Assembly: GCF_004363695.1 (NCBI RefSeq)
Contig: NZ_SNZC01000001.1
Span: 1-64,000 of the forward strand
DNA: 64,000 nucleotides
DNA from: Flavobacterium cheniae
GTDB taxonomy: Bacteria > Bacteroidota > Bacteroidia > Flavobacteriales > Flavobacteriaceae
Direction: 5' to 3'
Of this stretch, positions 34,257-46,360 are shown piece by piece (position 1 is the first letter of the stretch; every line of letters begins with the position of its first letter). The notes below the pieces were generated by a model. It did no database searches and had not been told where the DNA came from. It saw only the letters and a list, made by a program, of their open reading frames with translations. A program made the translations under genes and the position numbers.

Positions 34257-34915
34257 TCCCAACATTCCATTAACAATAAATCGCCTTTTTCGTGAGAAAT
34301 GGAAACAATTCCGTCCTCGGTAACGTGATTGCTGCTTCCGGTTTTATATCCAATTGTTAGCGAATGATTTTCTAAAGGATAAAAAAGATTAGTAGAATGA
34401 ATTCCCGTTACTTCTCCAATTGGAATTAATGATATTGGCGTGTTTTTAGTATACCATTTTTCAAAAGTGTTTGGCAGTAAAAAAATCTTAGAATGATCAT
34501 CTAACAACACAATTTTTAGTTGGTTTCTAAATTTAACGATGCTTGTTATGTTTGTTATCGTATGATCGGCGCGTTTTCCGGTTGCCCAAATAACATTTAC
34601 TGCTTTATGTCCTTTTTCAATAAGATAATCAAAGGCCTTTTCTAAATCGGTTTTATCTTGATTTGGTGTATGAACAATTTCTAACGGATATTGTTTTTCT
34701 AAATAATATTCTGGATTAAAACCTCTGTCAAAATCGCCTAATAACACATCAACTTTGATTCCTAGTTCTAAAACACGTTCAATTGCCGAGTCTAAAACAA
34801 TCACCAGTGGCGACCATTCTAATAACTGACCTAATAATTCTTCACTACAGGAAGCTCCGTTAGCAATAATTAAAGCAGGTTCTTGGTCGTCGCGAACAAT
34901 GTGATGTGAAGACAT
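34253..34915 (-). CDS. thiN: Thiamin pyrophosphokinase
   Basis: A 220-residue enzyme converting thiamin plus ATP to thiamin pyrophosphate. Motifs are DVLLGDFDR (about 55-63), PNQDKTDLEKAFDYL (about 83-97) and ATGKRADHTITNI (about 110-122), followed by a beta-rich C-terminal domain with SLIPIGEVTGIHSTNL. It overlaps the stop of the convergent secreted gene by the shared TTAA. Confidence 0.9.
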   Translation of the reverse strand: MSSHHIVRDDQEPALIIANGASCSEELLGQLLEWSPLVIVLDSAIERVLELGIKVDVLLGDFDRGFNPEYYLEKQYPLEIVHTPNQDKTDLEKAFDYLIEKGHKAVNVIWATGKRADHTITNITSIVKFRNQLKIVLLDDHSKIFLLPNTFEKWYTKNTPISLIPIGEVTGIHSTNLFYPLENHSLTIGYKTGSSNHVTEDGIVSISHEKGDLLLMECWD

Positions 34916-34933
34916 TTTTTAGATTTAAAGTCG

Positions 34934-34966
34934 TAAAGATATTGTTAAAAAAAATCAATTACAAAA
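34934..34966 (-). promoter_or_regulatory. Promoter of the thiamin pyrophosphokinase gene
   Basis: On the minus strand TTTTG (plus 34962-34966), 20 bases, then TATCTTTA (plus 34934-34941), one mismatch to TAnnTTTG. It lies 18 bases before the ATG. Confidence 0.5.
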
Positions 34967-35010
34967 TCAAGTTCAAGTGCAAAATTCAAAATTGATTTTG
35001 TGTTTTAAAT

Positions 35011-35838
35011 TTATTGCACTAAGTAATTAACAGTATCAATTTCAGATAAATGAAAATAACCTAACGGATAATTATTGTTGTTTGTTGTATTCGTAATATT
35101 TCCTCTGATAGTAGCAGGAGGTGTTGCAAACGGATTTCCAGAACCACTTCCGGCAATAGTAATCAATTTATTCATGTAATTATGATAGCTTTTAGAAACG
35201 CCTTGAACGCTTAAATCTAATGTTATTCCAGGTTCAGTTTCGCTACTGCCGTAAAAACCAAACATTACGTTTCCTTGGAAAAATTCGTCGCTAACCACAC
35301 CAAATTCAGGAATTTGTTTGTTTGGATTTTTAACACCTAGTAAATAATAATTTTCTTCGGCTCCGTTGTCTTGGTAAAAATATTTGATTTGAATTTCGTC
35401 TTCACCACTAATACCAACAACTGTTTCTTGTTCCACAGTTATAATATCTGGAGTTGCAAATAAAGCACTAGAAGCAGTATAAACAGCTCCTTCATAAAGA
35501 ATTTCTAATCGATATATTTCTCCAATTACTGGCTGAAAATTGGTGCAAACATAATCTCCTGTAGTTGGTACTTCAACAAAGTTGAATACTACGTTTGAAC
35601 TATTTGTAACAGTAACAGTAGCACCATTTGCAGGAAGAATATTATTAGTGTAAAAATCATTCGTCAAACTTAATTTTATAGTTTGATTTTCGCCTGAGGT
35701 TCCTTTTTGCCATTTAATTATGGCATCAATAACCAATTTAGGTTCTGAATTGTTCAAATCAATATCTACAACTTCTTCACAACTTATTGATAAAATTGTT
35801 GTGAAAAATAAAACGCTATATAAAAGAATCTTTTTCAT
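35011..35838 (-). CDS. DUF4249 family lipoprotein
   Basis: A 275-residue lipoprotein from the ATG at 35838: signal MKKILLYSVLFFTTILSISC with Cys20. The mature part follows DUF4249: EEVVDIDLNNSEPKLVIDA at the start, then beta-rich segments. The family is the surface partner of TonB receptors in Bacteroidetes, working like SusD though unrelated in fold. It begins 4 bases after the receptor stop, so the two form one unit. The cargo is unknown. Confidence 0.88.
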   Translation of the reverse strand: MKKILLYSVLFFTTILSISCEEVVDIDLNNSEPKLVIDAIIKWQKGTSGENQTIKLSLTNDFYTNNILPANGATVTVTNSSNVVFNFVEVPTTGDYVCTNFQPVIGEIYRLEILYEGAVYTASSALFATPDIITVEQETVVGISGEDEIQIKYFYQDNGAEENYYLLGVKNPNKQIPEFGVVSDEFFQGNVMFGFYGSSETEPGITLDLSVQGVSKSYHNYMNKLITIAGSGSGNPFATPPATIRGNITNTTNNNNYPLGYFHLSEIDTVNYLVQ

Positions 35839-35842
35839 GGTT

Positions 35843-38212
35843 TTAAAATTTAAAATTATAAGAAACTGAAGGCACAATTCCGAAAATAGAAAGCTTAACC
35901 GCTTCATTTGCTCCAGTTTCAGCATTTTGTCTAAAAGTTATTGAAGCAGCGTTATAGCGGCTGTATATGTTGTAAATTCCAAAAACCCATTCGCCTTTGA
36001 ATTTTTTATTTTCATATTTTTTAGGAGTTAAAGTGGCTGAAACATCCATTCGGTGATAAGCCGGTAATCGGTCTTCGTTTCTTGAATTATAACTAGGAAC
36101 CGTCACACCTTGAAAAACATATTTTCCTGTAGGATAAGTTACAGGTTGTCCTGATTGAAGTGTGAAATTAGCTCCAAAACTCCATTTTTTATTTAATTTA
36201 TAACTTCCGGTAACTGCTAAATTATGTGTTTTGTCGTAAGCAGAACGATACCAATCTCCATTGTTAATTCCTATTTCTGTTGGTGTTCTTCCAGGAGTTT
36301 GTTGTTCTGAACGTGATAATGTATAAGAAATCCATCCGTTTAAGCGACCTTCATTTTTTCTAAGCATCATTTCTAAACCATACGAACGCATTCTTCCGTT
36401 TAATAAGACTTGTTCAATAGCTTCATTGGCAATTAAATCGGCACCATCAATATAGTCGATTCTATTTTGAACTTTTTTGTAATACGTTTCTAATTCTAAA
36501 GTGTAATCGCCATCTTTAAAGTTTTTAAAATAACCCACAGCAATTTGATCGGCAATTTGAGGTTTAATGTAATTATCGCTCGGTGTCCAAACATCTAATG
36601 GAGTAGGTGAAGCAGTGTTAGAAACCAATTGCATGTATTGCACCATTCTATTATATCCCGCTTTTACCGATTGATCTTTATCAATTTCATAGGAAACCGT
36701 AAATCGAGGCTCAAAATTAGAATAATCAGCTATTTTTTCATTCGAACCAAAATATTTGGTGCTAGTTGGAGTTGCTTTTTCATAAATTTTCAATTCTTCA
36801 TCATACAAAACCGGCTGATTGTTGTCGTAATAGTTGATAGTAGAAGCTCCAACTCGATAAAATGAACTAAAACGAATTCCATACATAACGGAAAGTTTAT
36901 CGGTTAAATTTTGCTCAACTTCGGCATATAATGCGTTTTCAAAAGCGTATTTTTTATCCAATTGTCTAAAGTTGATTGATGAATTTTCATCTAAAGGTTC
37001 AATGGTTCCGGGATTAATATCGAATTTTGTCACATTAACACCAAAATTAAATTTCATCTTGTCTGAAGCATAGTATTTAAAATCGTATTTCAAATTATAG
37101 TTTTGTATGGTTGATTCCCAATTGAATCCAATGAAATCCAACTCTAATCCATAAAAATAGTTACTATAAATTACCGATAAATTGGAAAACAATTTATCCG
37201 AAAACAAGTGATTCCAACGCATGTTAAGTGTTGAGTTTCCATAAATATTTCGGAACGATTCATTTAAGTTGAAAATATCACGTCCAAAATAACCAGATAA
37301 ATATAAGTTGTTGTTTTCGTTGAGTTTGTAATTCAGCTTGGTGTTTAAATCATAAAAGTAAGCCGAGTTTTTATTATCAGTTAATTTTAAGAATAAGTGA
37401 GCATATGAACCTCTTCCTGCAATAAGAAAAGAACCTTTGTCTTTTACAATTGGACCTTCAGCCAATAAACGACTCGAAATTAAGCCGATTCCACCATTCA
37501 TACTGAATTTATTACTATTTCCGTCTTTTTGATAAACATCCAAAACCGAAGCGGCTCTTCCTCCAAAACGAGACGGAATTCCACCTTTATACAATTTCAA
37601 GTCTTTAATCGCATCTGCATTAAAAACTGAAAATAATCCAAAAACGTGAGAAGTATTATATAGCGTAGCTTCATCTAAAAGAACTAAATTTTGATCCGCA
37701 CCACCACCACGTACATTAAAGCCTGATTGACCTTCCCCAGCATTAGTAACACCTGGCAAGAACAAAAGTGATTTAATAATATCAACTTCACCCATTAAAA
37801 CTGGCATCTGCTTAATGGTGCTAATCGCTAGTTTATTAACACTCATTTCTGGTTTTTTGATATTGGTCTTATAAGCGTTTTCTGAAATGACAACTTCTTT
37901 AAGTTCTTGTTTGCTTTCTTTTAAGCTAAAGTTTTTCTTTACGTTTTGATCGATTTCTAATTTTTCAGAAAAGGTTTCAAAGCCAATATAGCTAATTTGA
38001 AGCGTATAATTTCCTTTTGGTAAAGTAATAGAATAGAAGCCGTATTCATTTGTATATGTTCCGATATTTAAATCAGAAACATATACCGAAACACCAATTA
38101 AAGTTTCATTGTTGTTAGCATCAGAAACGATTCCACTTAGGGTTACCTTTTCTTGTCCGAATCCCAAAAGTGAAAAAAAGAATAAAAACAAATAAAGTTT
38201 TTGTTGTAGCAT
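35843..38212 (-). CDS. TonB-dependent receptor with N-terminal carboxypeptidase-like domain
   Basis: A 789-residue outer-membrane receptor. Signal peptide, then a CarbopepD_reg_2 domain (VTLSGIVSDANNNETLIGVSVY, about 23-105), a plug (FLPGVTNAGEGQSGFNVRGGG, about 150-170) and a beta barrel ending FNFKF. The plug carries RGGGADQNLVLLDEATLYN, common in DUF4249-paired receptors. It forms a transport pair with the DUF4249 lipoprotein and probably imports a peptide, glycan fragment or metal complex; no substrate clue is visible. Confidence 0.9.
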   Translation of the reverse strand: MLQQKLYLFLFFFSLLGFGQEKVTLSGIVSDANNNETLIGVSVYVSDLNIGTYTNEYGFYSITLPKGNYTLQISYIGFETFSEKLEIDQNVKKNFSLKESKQELKEVVISENAYKTNIKKPEMSVNKLAISTIKQMPVLMGEVDIIKSLLFLPGVTNAGEGQSGFNVRGGGADQNLVLLDEATLYNTSHVFGLFSVFNADAIKDLKLYKGGIPSRFGGRAASVLDVYQKDGNSNKFSMNGGIGLISSRLLAEGPIVKDKGSFLIAGRGSYAHLFLKLTDNKNSAYFYDLNTKLNYKLNENNNLYLSGYFGRDIFNLNESFRNIYGNSTLNMRWNHLFSDKLFSNLSVIYSNYFYGLELDFIGFNWESTIQNYNLKYDFKYYASDKMKFNFGVNVTKFDINPGTIEPLDENSSINFRQLDKKYAFENALYAEVEQNLTDKLSVMYGIRFSSFYRVGASTINYYDNNQPVLYDEELKIYEKATPTSTKYFGSNEKIADYSNFEPRFTVSYEIDKDQSVKAGYNRMVQYMQLVSNTASPTPLDVWTPSDNYIKPQIADQIAVGYFKNFKDGDYTLELETYYKKVQNRIDYIDGADLIANEAIEQVLLNGRMRSYGLEMMLRKNEGRLNGWISYTLSRSEQQTPGRTPTEIGINNGDWYRSAYDKTHNLAVTGSYKLNKKWSFGANFTLQSGQPVTYPTGKYVFQGVTVPSYNSRNEDRLPAYHRMDVSATLTPKKYENKKFKGEWVFGIYNIYSRYNAASITFRQNAETGANEAVKLSIFGIVPSVSYNFKF

Positions 38213-38336
38213 GATTTCGGTATAGATTTTGTACTACAAATTTCACGAAAAAAATATGCAATAGTTTAAAACAAATGTTAATTTGTAATCAAAAATCAAT
38301 TATTGTTTTAATTTTACAAAATTCAATGTTATCTCA

Positions 38337-39008
38337 ATGAAGACTAAAATCTTTACGTTACTTTTTATCCTTCAATTTGTGCTGGTTTCAGCGCAAAAAG
38401 ATTCTCCATTTAAAGCCTCTAAATTAAAGTTAAATTGGGACGAACCTGCAAAAGTTGAAACTCCTTCTAATACCAAATCGTTACCTTATAAAAGTATTTT
38501 TGATAAAAATGATGATTATTTGAAAAAGTATTCGATTTTGAATCAGAAAAAAGGAGAAGAAAGTGTAATGGTTCAGAAAAGTGAATTTAAGAATCCAGGT
38601 GATGAAATTAAAAGAAAATTAAATAATCAAGATAAAGAAATCAAACCTGAATATCGCTCTAATCAATTTTTAGGAGAATTTCGTGTAATGACTAAGTATG
38701 TTAAGGTAGTTTGTCGTGATCATGAATACCCAGATGGTGACAGAGTTCGGCTATTAGTAAACGATAAAACTTTAGTTTATGAAATATTGCTTGAAGCAGC
38801 TCCAAAAGAATATTATATTGATATTTCGGAAGGTTTTAATAAATTAGACTTTGTTGCTTTAAATCAAGGTTCTTCAGGTCCAAATACTGCTGCATTTAGT
38901 GTTTTTGATGATGCAGGAAATCTGATTACTTCAAATGAATGGAATTTAACAACTGGAATTAAAGCTTCGATTGTAGTTATTAAAGAAGGAGCTAAGAAAA
39001 CCAAATAA
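38337..39008 (+). CDS. Secreted protein of unknown function
   Basis: A 223-residue protein with signal peptide MKTKIFTLLFILQFVLVSAQ. It has a charged, probably disordered segment (about 25-100), then a compact beta-rich domain from GEFRVMTKYVKVVCRDHEYPDG to the end, with GDRVRLLVND and a SSGPNTAAFSVFDDAG turn. The second domain looks like a small binding sandwich. It is not recognised as a named family and has its own terminator. Confidence 0.65.
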   Translation: MKTKIFTLLFILQFVLVSAQKDSPFKASKLKLNWDEPAKVETPSNTKSLPYKSIFDKNDDYLKKYSILNQKKGEESVMVQKSEFKNPGDEIKRKLNNQDKEIKPEYRSNQFLGEFRVMTKYVKVVCRDHEYPDGDRVRLLVNDKTLVYEILLEAAPKEYYIDISEGFNKLDFVALNQGSSGPNTAAFSVFDDAGNLITSNEWNLTTGIKASIVVIKEGAKKTK

Positions 39009-39037
39009 AAAAAAGCGACCCAGTCAGGTCGCTTTTT
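39009..39037. terminator. Terminator between the secreted gene and icd
   Basis: AAAAGCGACC/GGTCGCTTTT stem with a CAGTCA loop and T run, between convergent genes. Confidence 0.88.
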
Positions 39038-39057
39038 TGTTGTATAATGTTTGAGTC

Positions 39058-41349
<2,292 letters not shown>

Positions 41350-41439
41350 TTAAGATAAAGGCTTAAATCTTGCATAAAATTCAATAAAAAATATCTAAGA
41401 TATTTGTTTGTAAAATATTACAAATAAAATAATTATAAT

Positions 41440-41447
41440 TATTTTTG
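41440..41447 (+). promoter_or_regulatory. -7 box that decides the start of the 1402-aa T9SS gene
   Basis: TATTTTTG matches TAnnTTTG and overlaps the upstream in-frame start at 41445. Transcription from here would leave the ATG at 41478 as the first usable start, about 25-30 bases into the mRNA. Confidence 0.55.
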
Positions 41448-41477
41448 CTAACTTATAAAATGTATATTTCAATTATT

Positions 41478-44400
41478 ATGAAAAGAATTTTACTCCTTTT
41501 CCTGCTTTTTAGCTTTACATCCTATTCGCAAGAAACACTACCTTATGTGAATAATTTCAATAATGTCAATGCATTGACGGGTTGGAATCATTATGCAATT
41601 TCAGGAACTGATGATTGGGAACATGGTTTGGCGTCTTTAGAAACCAACCTTAATAATCTAGCTTGGGAAACTAAGCTTCGGGGCACACCAACAACTAGTT
41701 CCGTTAGGGTTTTGGAATCGCCTTCGTTTGATTTAACAAATGCAGCGCTGCCTTATGTACTTTCGTTTAAGCATACCAGTAATATAAATTCATCTAATTT
41801 TTATTTGGATTACTCTATTAATAATGGAATAACTTGGCAATTGTTTAACCCAACGACAACTTTAAAAAAGAACTGGCAATTTGGTAGCGGTTTTTCCTAT
41901 TCATCGTCTGGTTATAGTACTGTTTCGGCAATTGACCTTTCTTCTTTACAAGGTAATCCAAATGTGAAATTTAGATTTCGTTTTGTAACCAATTCGTATT
42001 GCAATGGTTTTGGTTGGGTTATTGATGACTTTTCTATTGCACCAGAATATTATAATATTTGGGCTTCTCAGGGTAATACTATTGAGATTTCTCCGCTTTG
42101 TCCAGAAATTAAAGTTGTTAGTTCACTTAATTTTAGTAACCAATATACTTCCTTTTTTAATGTAACTACTAAATATTATCTGTCTACAGATACTGTCTTG
42201 GATGCAGGTGATACATATTTGGATGAAAAAGCTTCAAATATAGCAGGAACTATTTCGGGCTGGGAAAAAATTATACCAACTCCGTCTTCTTTAACTCCAG
42301 GACAATATTATATTTTATATGTTCACGATTTTAATAATACAGTTAATGAGAATAATGAATCTGATAATGTATCATATGCATCATTAATAGTAAAACCAAT
42401 TTATAACCTTCCATTTTTTGATGATTTTGAATCTAATCAACAAAACTGGATAGCTAAACAACATTCAGCAAGTACAATTCCTATGATTTGGGGACTTGGA
42501 AAAGGAACTAGACATCATTTAGAAGGAACACATTCGGGTAATTATGCATGGCACACAAGTGGAACTATTAATGAAAATATACCTGAGTATACAAATCAAT
42601 GGGTAGAGTCTTCTTATTTTAATTTAAGTTCCTTAACAGATCAGTTGTATTTGAGTTTTTGGTTTAAGGATCATTATGATAGTGGAGTTGGGTACTATGA
42701 TAATTTCTATAAAGTGCAATATATTTCAGGATGTGGAGATTATTGGCAAGATTTGTTCACTATTCCAGAAAACTCTTCGGACGAGTGGGAATTTGTAAAT
42801 ATTCCAATACCTGCCGCAATGGCTTCCTCACAAAACATTCGATTCCGAATAACATTCCAATCAAATTATTTAAAGCCAGAAGGTATTATTTTTGATGATT
42901 TATATATTGGTCCTGCAAAAGCTGATTTAACGATTGAAAGAATTGAATTTAATAATAGATTTACTTCTTCTCAACAAGCTTCAGGAGAAATCAAATATTA
43001 TCTTACTAATAGTGGAAAAGTAAATACTGGGGTTTCTTCTACATCTTTTTATTGGTCTAACGATCAGAATCTTGATGCTTCTGATGTTTTATTAGGACAG
43101 CAGGCATACACAGATGTAACGGCAGAAACAGGTCAGTGGGAACAATTTACATTTACTAAGCCGACACAACAAACAGGCGAGTATTATATCATTTACAGCT
43201 TAGATGCGGGTAATCAAGTTGATGAGATTTTTGAGACTAATAATATTGGTTTTATTAAAATTGAACAAACTCCAACTCAAGATTTTCCATATTTCAATGA
43301 TTTTGAAACCCATGCTCAGCATTGGAACCATGATAAAAGTTTAGGGAATGATGATTGGGCTTTAGCTATTCCTAATGGTCAAAATTTAAGTACTGCATTT
43401 TCTGGAACTAAGGCATGGATTACTAATGCAAATGGAATTCTTTCTAGTTTAAGTAGAATGCATCTTTATACACCAGTTTTTGATTTATCACAAAGTGTTA
43501 ATCCCGTATTAGAGTTCGATATGGATACTCATGCAAGACATTACAGAACTGGAGCGATTAATTTAAGTTACTCTATAGATAATGGTGCTACTTGGCAAGT
43601 ACTTATGCCAATAAATGAATCATATACTAAATGGTCAAAATCTATGAAGTATGACGAAAATTCTGGTTTAGATGTCAATTATATGCAATTTGGCACAGAG
43701 CTTATGTTTAGTAGTGGCGAAAGTGTTTTAAGTACACAATTAGATTATAATTCTAGAGATGTTGACAGGAATACACATTATGCTATTAATATTCCTCAAC
43801 TTAAAGACTATGAAAATATAAGGTTTAGATTTAATGTTACTAAGTTTGATAATGCTAATGATAATTATCCAGATTATGCAAGTGAAGGTTTTTTGTTGGA
43901 CAATTTTTCAATATCCGAAGCAAGAATTGATTTAGCAGTGCCTTACAGTAAAGATTTGTATGTGAGTTCATTGTCTGATTATATTAATTTTTCTATTGAT
44001 ATTAAAAATAATGGTAATTATATAAGTAATGCTACAGATATTAAGTTTTATTTGTCTTCTGATGCTAACTTGGATGCTAGTGATTACTTATTGGGAACTT
44101 CTCAAGTTCCTCAAATTCGTCCTGAGTTTAAACACTACAAGAGTTTGGAATATTCAGTTCCTGCAAATTTTAGTACTTATTCTTATTTATTTTATGTAAT
44201 AGATGGAGACAATCTTAATCCAGAATCAATAGAAACAAATAATATAGGTTTTTGGGATTTAAAACTAAGCGGAGTAAATGTTTTTCCTTATCAAGAAAAT
44301 TTTGAAGGAGCTGTTATAAATGGGTGGCATGGATATTCTTATGAGGATAGATATTCACAGTTTTTAGATAATTACCGAACTACTACAAGAATCCCACAAG

Positions 44401-45686
44401 CAATAGAAGAGGATTTATACAGACGTATATATAATGGAGTTTTAAGAACAGAATACGTTCCTTACGGTTCGTGGCAGAGTTCTCAGACACCTATGTATTA
44501 TATTCAGAGTCCTGTTTTTGATTTTACAGGACAGACTCAACCGTTGTTCATGGCTTTTGATTATATGTGTATAGGAAGATCATATTACAATGGAGGGAAT
44601 ATGGAATATTCAACAGATGGTGGTACAACGTGGAATCTGATTACAACGGCTAGTGGCCCATCTATAAACTGGTATCCTAATTTTCAGACGATGTCTGAGT
44701 TAAATAATGAGCCGGGTTGGTTTGATTTGTCAGGTAAAATTGTGACAGCGAAGATGGATATTTCTTTTCTTCAAAATCTTTCAAATGTTGTTTTCCGATT
44801 CAAGTATTATAGTAATATGGCTAGTTCAGCGAATGCCAACAGGGGTTTTAGATTGGATAATTTTGTTATTGGCGATGAAACAGCAGTTGATGGATTTAGT
44901 TGTTTAGAAGAAGCTCCTTATGTGTTTAACTTTGAAATGTTTGATCAGACTTGTTGGGAAATTACGGATAATGATCTTACAATTTTAACCGAAAGATCTG
45001 GAAGCATGAATTGGGAGATTGTTGATAATTTTGCAAATGTACTAAACAATAAATCTGCTAAAATTGATATTATTGGTTCAGGTGATACCGAAGGCGTTTG
45101 GATGATATCACCTAAATTTCAAATGATTGCCGATAATAAGTTAAAATTTAGAATTGCACTCACACAAGTAGGAAATACTAATGCAGCAACTATGGATGCT
45201 GATGATAGAGTTGTTCTTTATTATTCTACTAATAATGGGTTAACTTGGTCTTTTTTCCAAGAATGGAATAGTTATACACCGATTTCGAACTTAGGTCAAA
45301 TGATAAATTTCGATTACTTGCCAAGTTCAGGACATGTTCGTTTTGCTTTTTGGGCAACAAATGGTACTATGAATGATAATATGTCAACAACTTTTTATGT
45401 TGATGACTTTGAACTTTATAATGACACTTTAGGAGTAAATGATTTTAATCAAACAGGTCTAAACTATTATCCAAATCCGGTTACTGATGTTTTAAATATT
45501 AATTCTGTGACAGGAAGTCTTTTGACTAAAATTGAAGTTTATAATGTTTCTGGGCAATTATTGATGACCGAACTTCCAAATGCTGCTGATTTTGGTATGA
45601 ATATGTCAGGTTTAAGTGCTGGTGTATACTTTGTAACTGTTAAATCGGAAGAAGGTATTAAGCGATTTAAAGTAGTGAAGAAATAA
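41478..45686 (+). CDS. Modular secreted protein with CARDB-like repeats and T9SS type A signal
   Basis: A 1402-residue secreted protein. Signal MKRILLLFLLFSFTSYSQ, then alternating modules: jelly-roll units opening with a PY-x-x-F pattern at about residues 22, 309, 602, 935 and 1145 (for example FPYFNDFETHAQHW), separated by CARDB-like units at about 206 (YYLSTDTVLDAGD), 481 (ADLTIERIEFNN) and 816 (YLSSDANLDASD). It ends with a T9SS type A domain (LNYYPNPVTDVLNINS ... LSAGVYFVTV ... VVKK). Such proteins are surface adhesins or scaffolds. No protease or glycosidase site is seen. The start at 41478 rather than 41445 is set by the signal peptide and the -7 box. Confidence 0.88.
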   Translation: MKRILLLFLLFSFTSYSQETLPYVNNFNNVNALTGWNHYAISGTDDWEHGLASLETNLNNLAWETKLRGTPTTSSVRVLESPSFDLTNAALPYVLSFKHTSNINSSNFYLDYSINNGITWQLFNPTTTLKKNWQFGSGFSYSSSGYSTVSAIDLSSLQGNPNVKFRFRFVTNSYCNGFGWVIDDFSIAPEYYNIWASQGNTIEISPLCPEIKVVSSLNFSNQYTSFFNVTTKYYLSTDTVLDAGDTYLDEKASNIAGTISGWEKIIPTPSSLTPGQYYILYVHDFNNTVNENNESDNVSYASLIVKPIYNLPFFDDFESNQQNWIAKQHSASTIPMIWGLGKGTRHHLEGTHSGNYAWHTSGTINENIPEYTNQWVESSYFNLSSLTDQLYLSFWFKDHYDSGVGYYDNFYKVQYISGCGDYWQDLFTIPENSSDEWEFVNIPIPAAMASSQNIRFRITFQSNYLKPEGIIFDDLYIGPAKADLTIERIEFNNRFTSSQQASGEIKYYLTNSGKVNTGVSSTSFYWSNDQNLDASDVLLGQQAYTDVTAETGQWEQFTFTKPTQQTGEYYIIYSLDAGNQVDEIFETNNIGFIKIEQTPTQDFPYFNDFETHAQHWNHDKSLGNDDWALAIPNGQNLSTAFSGTKAWITNANGILSSLSRMHLYTPVFDLSQSVNPVLEFDMDTHARHYRTGAINLSYSIDNGATWQVLMPINESYTKWSKSMKYDENSGLDVNYMQFGTELMFSSGESVLSTQLDYNSRDVDRNTHYAINIPQLKDYENIRFRFNVTKFDNANDNYPDYASEGFLLDNFSISEARIDLAVPYSKDLYVSSLSDYINFSIDIKNNGNYISNATDIKFYLSSDANLDASDYLLGTSQVPQIRPEFKHYKSLEYSVPANFSTYSYLFYVIDGDNLNPESIETNNIGFWDLKLSGVNVFPYQENFEGAVINGWHGYSYEDRYSQFLDNYRTTTRIPQAIEEDLYRRIYNGVLRTEYVPYGSWQSSQTPMYYIQSPVFDFTGQTQPLFMAFDYMCIGRSYYNGGNMEYSTDGGTTWNLITTASGPSINWYPNFQTMSELNNEPGWFDLSGKIVTAKMDISFLQNLSNVVFRFKYYSNMASSANANRGFRLDNFVIGDETAVDGFSCLEEAPYVFNFEMFDQTCWEITDNDLTILTERSGSMNWEIVDNFANVLNNKSAKIDIIGSGDTEGVWMISPKFQMIADNKLKFRIALTQVGNTNAATMDADDRVVLYYSTNNGLTWSFFQEWNSYTPISNLGQMINFDYLPSSGHVRFAFWATNGTMNDNMSTTFYVDDFELYNDTLGVNDFNQTGLNYYPNPVTDVLNINSVTGSLLTKIEVYNVSGQLLMTELPNAADFGMNMSGLSAGVYFVTVKSEEGIKRFKVVKK

Positions 45687-45699
45687 TTAGAATGATTTA

Positions 45700-45739
45700 T
45701 TACAAAAAAAGCCTTGAATTATCAAGGCTTTTTTTGTAA
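45700..45739. terminator. Terminator of the T9SS type A gene
   Basis: Arms AAAAAAAGCCTTGA/TCAAGGCTTTTTTT, extended by TTAC/GTAA at the ends, with a 4-base ATTA loop. Confidence 0.9.
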
Positions 45740-45835
45740 CAACTATTGTTGTTTGAATTCTATTTTCATATAAAAAAATTAGCTTAGCTATTAATACAAT
45801 TCGTTTAAAGTAATTAAAAAAAGTATAAAAGACAT

Positions 45836-45866
45836 AAAAAAAGCCACAACAATGTTGCGGCTTTTT
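45836..45866 (-). terminator. Terminator of rplS
   Basis: On the minus strand AAAAGCCGCAAC-ATT-GTTGTGGCTTTT: a 12-bp stem with one G-T pair, followed by T. It lies 20 bases behind the rplS stop. Between this and 45740 I see no other feature. Confidence 0.87.
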
Positions 45867-45885
45867 ATACTTGAGAAAGTACAAA

Positions 45886-46242
45886 TTAGTTTTTGTATCT
45901 TCTTTCTTTGATTTTTGCTTTTTTACCAGTAAGATCTCTAAAGTAGTAGATACGAGCTCTACGAACTTTACCTCTTTGGTTCACTTCAACTTTTTGTAAA
46001 GCTGGCATGTTAACTGGGAAGATACGCTCTACACCAACAGCTCCAGACATTTTACGGATTGTAAAAGTTTCAGTTGCTCCAGCACCTCTTCTTTGGATTA
46101 CAACTCCTTTGAAGAACTGAGTTCTAGTTTTTTCACCCTCTTTAATTTCGTAGTACACAGTGATAGTATCACCAGCTCCGAATACAGGGAAATCTTTTTT
46201 TGTTACAAATTCGCTATTAACGAAATCAACTAAATTTGACAT
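45886..46242 (-). CDS. rplS: 50S ribosomal protein L19
   Basis: A 118-residue ribosomal protein at the 30S/50S interface. Clear L19 blocks: FGAGDTITVYYEIKEGEKTR, FKGVVIQRRGAGATETFTIRK, GVGVERIFPVNMP-type, and KVRRARIYYFRDLTGKKAKI. The ATG at 46242 matches the family start; a longer reading adds 21 residues coded by the mRNA leader. It is transcribed alone here, downstream of but separated from trmD by a BLUF gene. Confidence 0.98.
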   Translation of the reverse strand: MSNLVDFVNSEFVTKKDFPVFGAGDTITVYYEIKEGEKTRTQFFKGVVIQRRGAGATETFTIRKMSGAVGVERIFPVNMPALQKVEVNQRGKVRRARIYYFRDLTGKKAKIKERRYKN

Positions 46243-46313
46243 AATCGTAATTATAAATGTTTGATTCAAAGCAACATACACGGTTATCGTCAGAGGTTGG
46301 TTCAAAGTGGGTG

Positions 46314-46344
46314 CAAAATTAAGTTATTTTATTGAAAATACAAA
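46314..46344 (-). promoter_or_regulatory. Promoter of rplS, followed by a leader of about 65 bases
   Basis: On the minus strand TTTG (plus 46341-46344), 19 bases, then TAATTTTG (plus 46314-46321). The leader 46243-46307 contains CTTTGAACCAA and CTTTGAATCAA as direct repeats 36 bases apart. L19 leaders can bind the protein for autoregulation; that is possible but not shown here. Confidence 0.68.
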
Positions 46345-46360
46345 TTTTTGTAGTTTATTT

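Noticed and set aside
36629..36865. Plus-strand open frame inside the TonB receptor gene
   Set aside because: It is a shadow of the receptor reading frame with no start context, promoter or family match.
45740..45835. Possible small RNA between the T9SS gene and rplS terminators
   Set aside because: The stretch is AT-rich with no promoter box or stable stem; it is best explained as spacer.
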